DNA of 64,000 bases from Methylophilus glucosoxydans (GCF_042676145.1 NZ_JBHTJW010000002.1:992001-1056000), one strand, 5' to 3'. Positions 47,898 through 57,602 are shown, counted from the stretch's first letter. Notes: a model not told the origin generated them from the letters alone. Translations and numbers: made by a program.

Positions 47898-48727
47898 TAT
47901 TGTGCTCCCAATTGATCGCCGAGTTCCTTGGCGCGGCGTGCTGCTTGTGCCGCGGCATGTTGCATCATGCCATGAATATCGTGCTCGCGCATACTGAGCA
48001 GGCCTTGTTCGGTAGTGCCGCCCTTGGAGGTCACTTGCTCACGCAGCGTCGCCACTGGGGTAGGGCTCGAGGCTGCGAGCAAGCTGGCGCCTTTGAATGT
48101 GGCCAGGCTGAGTTGTTGTGACTGGGCTTCGCTGAGTCCTAAAGCGACCCCTGCCGCGGTGAGTGCTTCTATCATCAAAAAGACATAAGCCGGGCCACTG
48201 CCTGAAATCGCGGTCACCGCATCCAGCTGGTCTTCAGCTTCTAGCCAAACCACTTCACCCGCCGCTTGCAACAACTGGTCGGCAACGTCACGCTGGCCCG
48301 CTGAGACGGCTGGCAGGGCATAAGCGCCAGTAATGCCCGCCTGAATTTGCGCAGGCGTATTGGGCATGGTGCGAATCAGCGTCTGGTAGCCGCCTAACCA
48401 GCGGCACAAGTCGCCAGTGCGGATGCCGGCGGCAACTGAGATCACCAATTGTGATTGTAAGTAGGGAGCCAGCGAGTGTGCCACCGCCTGCAATTGCTGT
48501 GGTTTGACCGCCAGCACCACAACCTCAGCCGCCAGCGAGGGTGCCGACAGCGCCTCGCTGGTTTGCACGCCTAATTTGGCTTGTAGCGCGGCATGTTTGC
48601 TGGTGTCCGGGTCAATCACGGTAATGTGCGACATGGCAAAGCCTCGTTGTTGCAGGCCTATCATCAGGGCTTGTGCCATATTGCCGCCGCCAATAAAGGC
48701 GATGCGGGTGGCTGACAGTGATTGCAT
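47897..48727 (-). CDS. proC: Pyrroline-5-carboxylate reductase
   Basis: A 276-aa NADPH enzyme forming proline. 'RIAFIGGGNMAQALMIGLQQRGF' is the Rossmann opening. 'VVLAVKPQQLQAVAHSL', 'LIRTMPNTPAQIQAGITGAYA' and 'DAVTAISGSGPAYVFLMIEALTAAGVALGL' complete the family pattern. The start ATG 48727 has AAGGAA about 10 bases upstream; the TTG at 48736 is too close to it. It lies 5 bp after yggS. Confidence 0.97.
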   Translation of the reverse strand: MQSLSATRIAFIGGGNMAQALMIGLQQRGFAMSHITVIDPDTSKHAALQAKLGVQTSEALSAPSLAAEVVVLAVKPQQLQAVAHSLAPYLQSQLVISVAAGIRTGDLCRWLGGYQTLIRTMPNTPAQIQAGITGAYALPAVSAGQRDVADQLLQAAGEVVWLEAEDQLDAVTAISGSGPAYVFLMIEALTAAGVALGLSEAQSQQLSLATFKGASLLAASSPTPVATLREQVTSKGGTTEQGLLSMREHDIHGMMQHAAAQAARRAKELGDQLGAQ

Positions 48728-48732
48728 GGTAT

Positions 48733-49449
48733 TCAAGTTCCTTCTTTAACTGAGTCGTTATCGGGTTTGCGCGGGCGGGCGCCAAAAATGGCTGTGCCGA
48801 TGCGCACCAGCGTCGCGCCTTCGGCAATGGCTGCGGCAAAGTCACCGCTCATGCCAATGGAGAGGGTATCCAGCTGCAAGCCATGCGCATTCAGGTGATC
48901 AAACAGGGCCCGTACCTGCCGAAATTGGTCACGTTGCTGGTCGAAATCTTCCACGGGGGCCGGAATCGCCATCAGGCCGCGCAAATGCAAGCGCGGTAAC
49001 TGCCTGATATTTAAAGCCAGATCCAGCACCTCTTGAGCGCTGGCACCACTTTTGCTTGATTCCTGGCTAATATTGACTTGCAGGCAAATATTCAAAGGCG
49101 CCATGTCTGCAGGGCGCGCGTCAGACAAGCGTTGTGCAATTTTAAGGCGGTCCACCGAATGCACCCAATCGAAATGACAGGCAATTGGCTGTGTTTTGTT
49201 GCTTTGAATCGGGCCAATAAAATGCCATGCTATCGCACAGTCCTGCAGTTGCTGTTGTTTGGCGAGCGCTTCTTGCAGGTAGTTTTCACCAAACACCGTT
49301 TGACCGGCCTGATAGGCCTCCCTGAGAGCTGAGGCCGGTTGTGCTTTACTCACCGCACATAAAGTGACCGTTTGTGTGGCCAGGTAGCTTGCACGTGCCT
49401 GGGCCAGTTGTTGGCGGATGAGTGCCAGATTGTCAGCGATATCAGTCAT
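48733..49449 (-). CDS. YggS family pyridoxal-phosphate homeostasis protein
   Basis: A 238-aa alanine-racemase-fold protein that keeps free PLP in balance. 'VTLCAVSKAQPASALREAYQAGQTVFGENYLQEAL' contains the PLP lysine. 'WHFIGPIQSNKTQPIACHFDWVHSVDR', 'QVNISQESSKSGA' and 'LSIGMSGDFAAAIAEGATLVRIGTAIFG' complete it. Start at 49449 (MTDIADN); earlier in-frame codons lack family likeness. It is divergent from pilT, a classical yggS/pilT arrangement. Confidence 0.95.
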   Translation of the reverse strand: MTDIADNLALIRQQLAQARASYLATQTVTLCAVSKAQPASALREAYQAGQTVFGENYLQEALAKQQQLQDCAIAWHFIGPIQSNKTQPIACHFDWVHSVDRLKIAQRLSDARPADMAPLNICLQVNISQESSKSGASAQEVLDLALNIRQLPRLHLRGLMAIPAPVEDFDQQRDQFRQVRALFDHLNAHGLQLDTLSIGMSGDFAAAIAEGATLVRIGTAIFGARPRKPDNDSVKEGT

Positions 49450-49514
49450 GGGAAGCAACACGGTGCCGGGTAGCGGTAAAAATAACATTATATAAATAAT
49501 CACTGGAGTGGATT

Positions 49515-50558
49515 GTGGATATTTCAGATTTATTAGCGTTTTCAGTTAAAAACAAAGCCTCAGACTTGCATTTGTCAGCCGGGTTGCCACCGATGATACG
49601 CGTGCATGGCGATGTGCGTAAAATCAACTTACCCGCCATGGATCATGCTGAAGTACATAGCATGCTGTACGACATCATGAATGACAGCCAGCGCAAAGTG
49701 TATGAAGAAAAGCTGGAATGCGATTTTTCATTCGAGATCCCTGACCTGGCGCGTTTCCGGGTCAATGCATTTAACCACCAGCGCGGCGCCGGTGCGGTAT
49801 TCCGTACCATTCCGAGCAAGGTGTTGACGCTGGAAGAGCTTAACGCCCCACGCGTGTTCAAGGACCTGGCCGATACGCCGCGTGGCATTGTGCTGGTGAC
49901 CGGGCCGACCGGTTCCGGTAAATCGACCACACTGGCGGCGATGATTGATTACATTAATGAATCCCAGATGTCGCATATCCTGACCGTGGAAGACCCGATC
50001 GAATTTGTGCATACCTCGAAAAAGTCATTGATTAACCAGCGTGAAGTCGGGCCGCATACCATGTCGTTTGAAAATGCGCTGCGTTCAGCCTTGCGTGAAG
50101 ACCCGGATGTGATTCTGGTGGGTGAAATGCGTGACCTGGAAACCATCCGCCTGGCGCTGACGGCGGCCGAAACCGGTCACCTGGTATTTGGGACCCTGCA
50201 TACCAGCTCTGCGGCCAAGACCATAGACCGGGTGGTCGATGTGTTCCCGGCGGCAGAAAAAGAAATGGTGCGCTCCATGCTCTCAGAGTCTTTACGCGCT
50301 GTGATCTCGCAAACCCTGTGTAAAACCAAAGACGAGCAGGGCCGGGTGGCTGCCCATGAAATCATGATCGGAACCCCCGCCATCCGTAACCTGATTCGCG
50401 AAAACAAGATCGCGCAGATGTATTCGGCAATTCAGACGGGCCAAAGTGTGGGCATGCAAACGCTGGACCAGAATCTGCAAGATCTGGTGCGACGCAACGT
50501 CATCAGCGCCGATGAGGCGCGTACCAAAGCGGCTAACCGTGATGGCATTATCGGATAA
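49515..50558 (+). CDS. pilT: Type IV pilus retraction ATPase PilT
   Basis: A 347-aa cytoplasmic hexameric ATPase driving pilus retraction. The start is GTG 49515 behind GGAG. Walker A GPTGSGKS is at residues 130-137, the Asp box at 'ILTVEDPIEFVH', Walker B at 'LREDPDVILVGEMRDLETIRLALTAAETGHLVFGTLHT', and the C-terminal 'AIRNLIRENKIAQMYSAIQTGQSVGMQTLDQNL' is the PilT-specific AIRNLIRE motif. pilU follows after 9 bp. PilD at 35 kb would process the pilins. Confidence 0.98.
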   Translation: MDISDLLAFSVKNKASDLHLSAGLPPMIRVHGDVRKINLPAMDHAEVHSMLYDIMNDSQRKVYEEKLECDFSFEIPDLARFRVNAFNHQRGAGAVFRTIPSKVLTLEELNAPRVFKDLADTPRGIVLVTGPTGSGKSTTLAAMIDYINESQMSHILTVEDPIEFVHTSKKSLINQREVGPHTMSFENALRSALREDPDVILVGEMRDLETIRLALTAAETGHLVFGTLHTSSAAKTIDRVVDVFPAAEKEMVRSMLSESLRAVISQTLCKTKDEQGRVAAHEIMIGTPAIRNLIRENKIAQMYSAIQTGQSVGMQTLDQNLQDLVRRNVISADEARTKAANRDGIIG

Positions 50559-50567
50559 ATATTAAAG

Positions 50568-51731
50568 ATGGATAGCAGCATGCAGACCGGTGCCGATCAC
50601 GCGCAAACCGAGAAATTTATTAATGACCTGTTGAAGCTCATGGTCACGCGTAAAGCCTCGGATTTGTTTATTACCGCAGGCTTTCCGCCGGCCATGAAGA
50701 TTGATGGCAAGCTCACACCGATTACCTCACAAACTTTGAGTACCCAGCAAACGGCCGAAATTGCGCGTACTGTCATGAATGACAAGCAAGCGCAAGAGTT
50801 TAAAGAAACCATGGAGTGCAATTTTGCGATCAGCATGCCATCGGTGGGCCGTTTCCGCGTCAATGCCTTTGTGCAGCGCAGTGCCGTAGGTTTGGTGATT
50901 CGGGTGATCAATACCAATATCCCCAAATTTGATGATTTGAACTTGCCGCCCGTACTCAAGGATGTGGTGATGGCAAAGCGCGGCCTGATTATTTTTGTTG
51001 GCGGCACGGGATCAGGTAAGTCGACCTCAATGGCCGCCATGCTGGGGCACCGCAATGAAAGCAGTTATGGCCACATTATCACCATTGAAGACCCGGTAGA
51101 GTTTGTGCATAGCCACCGCAACTGCATTGTCACCCAGCGCGAAGTGGGCGTGGATACGGACAACTGGCATGCCGCGCTCAAGAACACGCTACGCCAGGCG
51201 CCGGATGTGATCATGATCGGCGAAATCCGCGACCGTGAAACCATGGATTACGCGATTGCCTTTTCTGAAACCGGCCACTTGTGTCTGGCCACCTTGCACG
51301 CCAACAGCACCAACCAGGCGCTGGACCGCATTATCAACTTTTTTCCCGAAGAACGCCGGCAGCAATTGCTGATGGACTTGTCACTCAACCTGCGCTGTAT
51401 TGCCTCACAACGGTTGATTCCTAAAGTGGATGGTTCTGGCCGGGTGGCTGCAGTGGAAGTGTTACTGCATTCCCCCCTGCTTTCAGACCTGATTTACAAA
51501 GGCGATGTCCATGGCATTAAAGAAGTCATGGCCAAATCCCGTGAGTTAGGGATGCAAACCTTTGACCAGGCTTTGTTTGACCTGTTTGAAACCGGTCAGA
51601 TCAGTTACGAAGACGCCTTGCGCAACGCCGACTCGGTCAATGACCTGCGCCTCAAATTTAAACTCAACAGCAAAGTTGCCAACCCGGAAAATCAGGAACG
51701 CAGCAAGATTTCGGATCTGGATATTTTGTAG
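50568..51731 (+). CDS. pilU: Type IV pilus ATPase PilU
   Basis: A 387-aa PilT paralogue, the accessory retraction motor. Walker A GGTGSGKS is at residues 145-152, 'IITIEDPVEFVHSHRNCIVTQREVGVDTDNWHAALKNTLRQAPDVIMIGEIRDRETMDYAIAFSETGHL' follows, and the C-terminal extension 'LRLKFKLNSKV' is PilU-like. It forms an operon with pilT. No clear terminator follows; the converging LuxR-type gene ends 57 bp downstream. Confidence 0.97.
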   Translation: MDSSMQTGADHAQTEKFINDLLKLMVTRKASDLFITAGFPPAMKIDGKLTPITSQTLSTQQTAEIARTVMNDKQAQEFKETMECNFAISMPSVGRFRVNAFVQRSAVGLVIRVINTNIPKFDDLNLPPVLKDVVMAKRGLIIFVGGTGSGKSTSMAAMLGHRNESSYGHIITIEDPVEFVHSHRNCIVTQREVGVDTDNWHAALKNTLRQAPDVIMIGEIRDRETMDYAIAFSETGHLCLATLHANSTNQALDRIINFFPEERRQQLLMDLSLNLRCIASQRLIPKVDGSGRVAAVEVLLHSPLLSDLIYKGDVHGIKEVMAKSRELGMQTFDQALFDLFETGQISYEDALRNADSVNDLRLKFKLNSKVANPENQERSKISDLDIL

Positions 51732-51788
51732 GCACTCACGCTTTCTACAAATGCGCCCAAGTGCATTACCGCTGCGTTGCATGGCATG

Positions 51789-52412
51789 CTAGTGGTTTAA
51801 ATAATCTATCTTGGCCGCTGGTAGCGTTAATAATAATTTAATGAGCTGCGACTGATTACTCGTGTTGGTTTTTTTATAAATGCCGTGCAGATTTTTTCTA
51901 ATGGTGTCGTGCTTGATGCCTAACTTGAACGCGATCTCTTTTTGCGACAGGCCTTCAGAGAGATAGCTGGTTATCTGTTGTTCTGTCCGTGTTAGCTCAT
52001 ACTTTTCCGTCAGGATCCCACTATGCTGGATAGAGGAGGAGAGGGGCGGATGTTGAACTTTAAACATAAACCCTTGCAATCCTAACGGTTGCTGATGCTC
52101 GTCTCGAATGACGTGTACAACATCCCTGATCCACAGGTAGTGTCCATCAGCAGTGAGTGCTCTGTAGGTCGCTTCATGATCCAATCCCGCCAGGATTTGA
52201 GACACACAAAAATCCGTAATTAACTGCCGGTCATCCGGGTGGATTTTTTTTACCCAATCCTCCACCGTTTGCCAATCTTCTCGAGCCCATCCCAATAATG
52301 GTTCAATTTGGGGTCCAATGTAAACAAAACGTTGGGATGCCCAGTCAATTTTCCACGGAATGGCCAAGGTGGTTTCTAGTAGTGACTTATATAAGTCATC
52401 ATCATTTGCCAT
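51789..52412 (-). CDS. PAS-domain LuxR-type regulator
   Basis: A 207-aa regulator. Residues 1-125 form a PAS fold of the PAS_3 type ('FVYIGPQIEPLLGWAREDWQTVEDWVKKIHPDDRQLI', 'YRALTADGHYLWIRDVVHVIRDEHQQPLGLQGFMF'). The C-terminus has a LuxR helix-turn-helix ('LTRTEQQITSYLSEGLSQKEIAFKLGIKHDTIRKNLHGIYKKTNTSNQSQLI'). The start at 52412 is preferred; an upstream ATG (52448) is possible. It is divergent from the next LuxR-type gene across an AT-rich 178-bp region, which probably holds their control sites. Confidence 0.88.
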   Translation of the reverse strand: MANDDDLYKSLLETTLAIPWKIDWASQRFVYIGPQIEPLLGWAREDWQTVEDWVKKIHPDDRQLITDFCVSQILAGLDHEATYRALTADGHYLWIRDVVHVIRDEHQQPLGLQGFMFKVQHPPLSSSIQHSGILTEKYELTRTEQQITSYLSEGLSQKEIAFKLGIKHDTIRKNLHGIYKKTNTSNQSQLIKLLLTLPAAKIDYLNH

Positions 52413-52590
52413 GTTTGATATCACATTTACTGATCTGTGAATCATCATATAACGGTCAAGTTATGACATCAAAGTGTAAATCGTCAGTCGGCTAAAAAAT
52501 AAAAAAAATCCACATTTGTGTAGTATTTTAAAAAAAAGCACTCATGTAAGATTTTTTAATTCGCTTTAATCTTTTGAAATCCTGACCCTA

Positions 52591-53511
52591 ATGTTGAATA
52601 CATCAAGCGCAATCGAAGAGCTGGTTGATCTGATTTATGAAACTTTGGAGCGCCCTGCGCTATGGGACGCTGTATTTGATCGTATATCGAACTGTTTTGG
52701 CTTGAATGTCATTGCGAGTTCTTCAATACTTTCCACCATCGGGAATGATATGACCTCGTCTGAACGCTTTTCGCTAAGCAGTCATCAACCTTTGTTCAAT
52801 ATAGAGGGAAGCAGTTCCAGCGATCACGCTCTCCTACAAAATCTAGATGCGCATATCCGTCGCGTTGTTTATTTAAAGCAATTAATCACTAAACGCAAAC
52901 AGCAAGCAGAAACGAGTGTCCGTATGCTTGATCTAGTCAGGCCTTGTGTGGTGATGTTGCGGGAGGAGGGTGAAATTGTACATATCAATCCTGCTGCACG
53001 CGGGCTGCTTAGAGCCAACAATTTACTGTCGATACGCGCGAACCGTATTTGGTCACCCAATCCAAAAAAATACCAGCAACTCAAATCGACAATCAACAGA
53101 ATGATTGCGTTAAAAGATGCCACTCACTCAGGGAAAACTGATAGCCATCTGGTCATCCGTCATCATAAAGATGCACTTTATATGTATCTCTCTATCATTT
53201 CAAATCAGTCCAATACGGTGCCATCAATCCAGAAATTACTGGAAGCCCAAGCCATTGTGATGATGCAGATTACAGACCTCAATCAAGGGCTTTCAAGCCA
53301 TGCCAAGGAGCAATTGTTGTCTGCTTACCAGTTGAGCAAGGCGGAGCTGAATATTGCAGGATTGGTCGCAGAGGGGCTGCAAGTAAATGAAATCGCGGAC
53401 CTGTTGCAATTGAGTGCCAATACCATCCGCGCCCAACTCAAAGCTATTTATAAAAAAACCAACACCAGCAGGCAAGCCGAGTTAATGCAATTGCTGTTGC
53501 GCTTTGATTAA
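52591..53511 (+). CDS. LuxR-type regulator with N-terminal sensory region
   Basis: A 306-aa regulator. The N-terminal 'LVDLIYETLERPALWDAVFDRI' begins a sensor part often seen in this group. A PAS-like middle is at about residues 115-160 ('VMLREEGEIVHINPAARGLL'). A C-terminal LuxR helix-turn-helix follows ('LSKAELNIAGLVAEGLQVNEIADLLQLSANTIRAQLKAIYKKTNTSRQAELMQLLL'). The ligand is unknown. It precedes the next LuxR-type gene by 31 bp and is probably in one transcript with it. Confidence 0.88.
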   Translation: MLNTSSAIEELVDLIYETLERPALWDAVFDRISNCFGLNVIASSSILSTIGNDMTSSERFSLSSHQPLFNIEGSSSSDHALLQNLDAHIRRVVYLKQLITKRKQQAETSVRMLDLVRPCVVMLREEGEIVHINPAARGLLRANNLLSIRANRIWSPNPKKYQQLKSTINRMIALKDATHSGKTDSHLVIRHHKDALYMYLSIISNQSNTVPSIQKLLEAQAIVMMQITDLNQGLSSHAKEQLLSAYQLSKAELNIAGLVAEGLQVNEIADLLQLSANTIRAQLKAIYKKTNTSRQAELMQLLLRFD

Positions 53512-53542
53512 TCCGTTTTGTATATCCTTATGAAAGTAATTT

Positions 53543-54697
53543 ATGCAAACAACCACAGATGCGCATTATCTCGAACTTGTAGGCGAGATTTATGACGCTG
53601 CTTTGAATCCTGAAAAATGGCCTGATATTCTGCAAAAAGTTGGTCAGTTCACGCAATCAAGTAAAGTCGTCTTATTTACGAATCTACATCTGCCTTCGCA
53701 AGGTGGATTTTATTTTACCTGGGGTATCCCGCAAGCAGTGACGCAGCAATATGTAGATCACTACCAGCCCTATGATGTCTGGACACAAGTGGGTATACAA
53801 AAAGGCATTTTTTGTGAAGGCGTTGTCACCCTCGGGACTGAGTTGGTGCCGCATCAACAGTTTCTGGAGTCAAAAATCTGGCGAGAGCTGTTGGTGCAGG
53901 CAGATATGGCAAGGCTATGCACAGGCATAGTATTTGGCATGGATAATCAATATGCAATGCCGGTAGGGGTATCATTATTTCGTGGAGTAGATGAACCACC
54001 CTTTGATGAACAAGACCGGCAAAAGCTACAGCGCTTGCTCAGGCATTTTTCGCGAGCACTGGGGGTGATGTTCCAATTGCGGGATGCAGATCTTCAAATC
54101 GCAGCCTCACGCACCGCGCTGGATGGTCTGCGGAGTGGCGTGTTATTACTCAATGCACAGGCTGAAATTCTTTTAGCTAATCGGACTGCACAGCGTATTT
54201 TGCAAAGTCAGGACGGACTGACCGCCAGCGAAAATAATACGCTCATCACCCAATGTGCAGAGACTCAATTTGCGCTTCAACAGATTCTGCAAACCTGTCT
54301 TCAACATGACCTGATGGAGGTCCCGCATTTTTCGCAATCTATCGCCATTGACAGGCCTTCTGGCAAAGCTGCCTACAAGTTGTTCTTTTCCAGGCTACCT
54401 GAGCACAATGACTTTGTTGCACAGCCTAGTTCTGCACATGCCATGCTGTTTATCACCGATACCGAGCAGCCACTTAAAGTTTCTGCCGAGTTATTGAAAA
54501 CCACCTATGGTCTGACAGAGGCCGAAGTCAAACTTGCCCAGCAATGCCTCGTCAACGACAGCATGCCCGCCATCACCACTGCACTCAACCTCAGCGAAAA
54601 CACCATCAAAACCCAGCTCGCCAGCATCTACCAAAAATGCGGCATCCACCATCGGGCAGAGCTGATGAAGGTTCTCATGGCATTAGCCACGGACTAG
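53543..54697 (+). CDS. LuxR-type regulator with N-terminal sensory region, paralogue
   Basis: A 384-aa regulator with the same plan as its upstream neighbour. It opens 'LVGEIYDAALNPEKWPDILQKVGQF', has a GAF/PAS-like middle ('ALDGLRSGVLLLNAQAEILLANRTAQRIL'), and a C-terminal HTH ('YGLTEAEVKLAQQCLVNDSMPAITTALNLSENTIKTQLASIYQKCGIHHRAELMKVLMAL'). The recognition helix differs from its neighbours, so target genes are likely different. A hairpin ends the pair of genes. Confidence 0.88.
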   Translation: MQTTTDAHYLELVGEIYDAALNPEKWPDILQKVGQFTQSSKVVLFTNLHLPSQGGFYFTWGIPQAVTQQYVDHYQPYDVWTQVGIQKGIFCEGVVTLGTELVPHQQFLESKIWRELLVQADMARLCTGIVFGMDNQYAMPVGVSLFRGVDEPPFDEQDRQKLQRLLRHFSRALGVMFQLRDADLQIAASRTALDGLRSGVLLLNAQAEILLANRTAQRILQSQDGLTASENNTLITQCAETQFALQQILQTCLQHDLMEVPHFSQSIAIDRPSGKAAYKLFFSRLPEHNDFVAQPSSAHAMLFITDTEQPLKVSAELLKTTYGLTEAEVKLAQQCLVNDSMPAITTALNLSENTIKTQLASIYQKCGIHHRAELMKVLMALATD

Positions 54698-54705
54698 TTC
54701 CAATC

Positions 54706-54741
54706 ATGCCCCATCCCTGCTTTAAGCGATGGGGCATTTCA
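54706..54741 (+). terminator. Terminator after the LuxR-type genes
   Basis: A 10-bp perfect stem, atgccccatc (54706-54715) with gatggggcat (54728-54737), is followed by TT. No good T run, but the position 9 bp after the stop supports termination. Confidence 0.6.
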
Positions 54742-54991
54742 TCAAGCTCACATACTGCAGTTCCCCCCATTACTCAGGCGCAAGATAGTAAGAGCCATCT
54801 TTGTCTATTTCGTTACCACGCACATTATTTTTATCCAATAAGTTGGTTTTTAACCCATTTGGGTGATGTGTGATGTTTTAACCCTCACTACCATAGCTCA
54901 CATAACACGCGACCAGTCACTGCTGCCGTGAAAACTAAATAAAAACGACTGGCGCCCGCTTTACAGGCTTCTTATCCTAAGGGTACACACC

Positions 54992-55738
54992 ATGCAATTG
55001 ATTACAACAACCAAACCGCTACTTGCGGGCGTGATGTTGCTGGTCGCCACACATGCACACGCCACGCTCACTAACTATACCGCCAGTGGTCAAGAGGTCG
55101 TCTACAGCTCGGTGAGTAATGTCACTTGGACCAAAGATGCAAATTTATTAGGCAGTATGTTCGCCAGCCAAGGCTTTAATGCAGTGGTGAACGCCATTAT
55201 TGCTGCTAATCCGACCATCAATACACCACATTATGCTAACCCCAGCGGCATCTATACTCTTAGCGATAATGACTTTGTTGACAATGGCAGGGTTACTTGG
55301 TTTGGTGCTCTGGCATTTGTAAATTACCTCAACAAAATAAGCTATGCAGGTAACAATCAATGGCGTTTACCATCGGTCATCGTTGAGACTGAAGGTGTAA
55401 TCCGTGGAAATAATATTGCATTCGGCAATGAGTATTTTGAACTTTTTTATGAAGAGTTAAATGGTGCCACTGGCAATAATATTCCAGACTCCGTGTTTTT
55501 TGACAATGAGCAAATGCGAGGTTACTGGACAGGAAAAGAGCATAACTTAAATCCAAACACTGCGTGGATGTTTTATTCACAGTTGGGTGAGCAGAATAAC
55601 CGTGGTAAACAGCTCCAAGGTTTTGTGTGGGCAATAACTCAAGGACAAATCACGTCAGTGCCTGAGCCTGATTCGTTGGCAATGCTGTTGTTGGGTTTAG
55701 GTGTGATGGGTAACGTCGTGCGCCGCCGTCGCGGTTGA
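54992..55738 (+). CDS. PEP-CTERM exported protein, DUF1566-like
   Basis: A 248-aa protein with signal peptide (LLAGVMLLVATHAHA). 'VTWTKDANLLG', 'TWFGALAFVNYLNKISYAGNNQWRLPS' and 'GYWTGKEHNLNPNTAWMFYSQLGEQ' resemble the DUF1566/FGE-like surface fold. It ends with the PEP-CTERM sorting signal 'VPEPDSLAMLLLGLGVMGNV' followed by VRRRR: a VPEP motif, a hydrophobic helix and a basic tail. An exosortase, not in this window, would process it. It lies 3' of the three LuxR-type regulators. The 204 bp that follow contain nothing recognised. Confidence 0.9.
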   Translation: MQLITTTKPLLAGVMLLVATHAHATLTNYTASGQEVVYSSVSNVTWTKDANLLGSMFASQGFNAVVNAIIAANPTINTPHYANPSGIYTLSDNDFVDNGRVTWFGALAFVNYLNKISYAGNNQWRLPSVIVETEGVIRGNNIAFGNEYFELFYEELNGATGNNIPDSVFFDNEQMRGYWTGKEHNLNPNTAWMFYSQLGEQNNRGKQLQGFVWAITQGQITSVPEPDSLAMLLLGLGVMGNVVRRRRG

Positions 55739-55942
55739 TATCTTGGTTGTTTGAGTCATTAGATATTGATAGGTGGGGACACTCATGTTGTGCGCATATA
55801 GCCCTTGCACAAACCAATAATTAAAGCCCATTAACTTATCGATCGTCTGCGTAAGCAAAAGAACAAAAAGAGGCGCAGACAAGTTTTAATCAATCGTTTT
55901 TTAAAGACTTTTCTATTTTAAATCCTCTGAAAGGGAAAACAT

Positions 55943-56827
55943 ATGAAGCAGACCAAGCAATACCAGCCATTAGCGGCCAGTATGCTGTTTTTAGCATGCT
56001 CGCAGGCACACGCGATTGCAGTGACAAATGTGGTGGTGTCAACGCCAATTGCATCCAATTTGACTAATCTTAGCCTGTGGTCTGAGAGCAAAACACCTTT
56101 TGCGACGGATGCCTACAGCGATTTGTACACGTATGATACTGGTAAACCTTATTTAAAAATCACTGATGACAAAAAAGGGACGATTAAGTCTGAAATCTTG
56201 CAAAATCAGTTAACAAGAACAACTAGTTATAAAACCGACGATGCAAGCGGTATATTTTATATGAATGCCACTGCGCCTGGCTCAAGCGTATTTAGACTAA
56301 ACACCACGGTCACTTTTGATCCAGCACTTGCCAAGCTAAATGAGTATGGTTATTCAACGGGTAGTTTTTCGATGAGTATTGGGGGCAGCGTGGTTGGGGC
56401 TGGATCGTCACTGAGTGAAGTACCTGGTTTAACTTCTTATCAAGCACCCGTTTGGGCGTTTTCTATTAATGGCGGGGCTTATCAACAATTAGCTACCTCG
56501 TTAAGTCTCAGTGCTAATTCCTTCAGTTCGGGGGCTAGCATCGATTTATATTCTCTGGTTGGCAATTTATTACCTGACTCAACGGCAAATGTTTCGTTTT
56601 TGGTTTATACAAACCAGGACTTTCAAATGAGTCGATTTGACTACTCATACACCTCATACGCTTACGATCGCAAGTCTGAAATAACCCCCGCTGCGCCTAA
56701 AGTGTTAGACAGTGTCATCACTACCTATGAGGTTACACCCGTGCCAGAGGCTGATAGCTACGCCATGTTAATCGCTGGCTTGGGCTTGCTAGGCGCTGTG
56801 ATTCGTCGTCGTCAAACAGCCGTTTAA
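55943..56827 (+). CDS. PEP-CTERM exported protein
   Basis: A 294-aa protein with signal peptide (LAASMLFLACSQAHA) and GGGA before the ATG. The middle is Ser/Thr/Asn-rich and beta-like, with no recognised domain ('SLWSESKTPFATDAYSDLYTYDTGKPYLKI', 'GSSVFRLNTTVTFDPALAKLNEYGYSTGSF'). It ends 'VPEADSYAMLIAGLGLLGAV' plus IRRRQ: the PEP-CTERM signal with E-A in place of E-P. It should be anchored in or released to the cell surface or EPS. Confidence 0.88.
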   Translation: MKQTKQYQPLAASMLFLACSQAHAIAVTNVVVSTPIASNLTNLSLWSESKTPFATDAYSDLYTYDTGKPYLKITDDKKGTIKSEILQNQLTRTTSYKTDDASGIFYMNATAPGSSVFRLNTTVTFDPALAKLNEYGYSTGSFSMSIGGSVVGAGSSLSEVPGLTSYQAPVWAFSINGGAYQQLATSLSLSANSFSSGASIDLYSLVGNLLPDSTANVSFLVYTNQDFQMSRFDYSYTSYAYDRKSEITPAAPKVLDSVITTYEVTPVPEADSYAMLIAGLGLLGAVIRRRQTAV

Positions 56828-56887
56828 ATGTTTGTTTCACGGGGATGGTCATCATTCCCCTCACTTTTATCAATCGAGGAGAATTTT

Positions 56888-57529
56888 ATGCAAATCACAA
56901 AAACGTTACGTGCATTGCTTGCCATTGCCAGCTTGTCAGTATGCAGTGTATTCGCCATGAGTGCACAAGCGGCAACCTATCAAGTTGAGCAAAGCTACAG
57001 CGGTACATTAGTGCAAACCGAAACGCTGATACCCAATGGGCAGGGCGGTAACAATATTTTCTATCAAAGCACAGTTGATTTCACGCCTACAAATCTCATC
57101 AGTGGTGATGCCAGCTTGTTTTCAAGCTCGCTAAGTACGATCACTGAGATTTTATACAATGTAGCGACAGATAAAGCGAGTTGTGCTGGTGAGTGCACAT
57201 TTGTTGAGACCCTGAAAAATGGTGATACTTTTTTTGGCACATTAATATCCAACGGGGCCAGTTTTCTTGTCCCGAGCACAGATCCATCATCTAGAGCATT
57301 TGACCAAATAGGGTTTACTGGAAGTTTTTTGATTAAAGGCGGTACTGGCTTGTTTGCAGGTGCAACTGGTTTTGGCACTTATAGCGGCGTAGATGATTAC
57401 ACCACCATGACGGAAACCTTGACTTCTAAATTTACGGTCACCACGGTGCCGGAACCAAAGAGTGCCGCTTTGTTGCTGGTTGGCTTGGGCTTGATGGGCG
57501 TAATAACGCGTCGTAAACCTGCTGCTTAA
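56888..57529 (+). CDS. PEP-CTERM exported protein
   Basis: A 213-aa protein; the start at 56888 has GAGGAG upstream, and a signal peptide follows ('LLAIASLSVCSVFAMSAQAA'). The body has 'GGNNIFYQSTVDFTPTNLISGDASLFSSSLSTITEILYNV' and a Gly-rich part ('GTGLFAGATGFGTYSGVDDY'). It ends 'VPEPKSAALLLVGLGLMGVI' plus TRRK, the PEP-CTERM signal. A lone cysteine pair 'SCAGEC' could form a disulfide. The last of three consecutive PEP-CTERM genes. Confidence 0.88.
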   Translation: MQITKTLRALLAIASLSVCSVFAMSAQAATYQVEQSYSGTLVQTETLIPNGQGGNNIFYQSTVDFTPTNLISGDASLFSSSLSTITEILYNVATDKASCAGECTFVETLKNGDTFFGTLISNGASFLVPSTDPSSRAFDQIGFTGSFLIKGGTGLFAGATGFGTYSGVDDYTTMTETLTSKFTVTTVPEPKSAALLLVGLGLMGVITRRKPAA

Positions 57530-57602
57530 TATTTGTCTCCCAAGGCAGTGCAGAAAAAGTTTAATTGTGCTGCCTCGGATCTGTGCTCACAAATTGGAGA
57601 TG

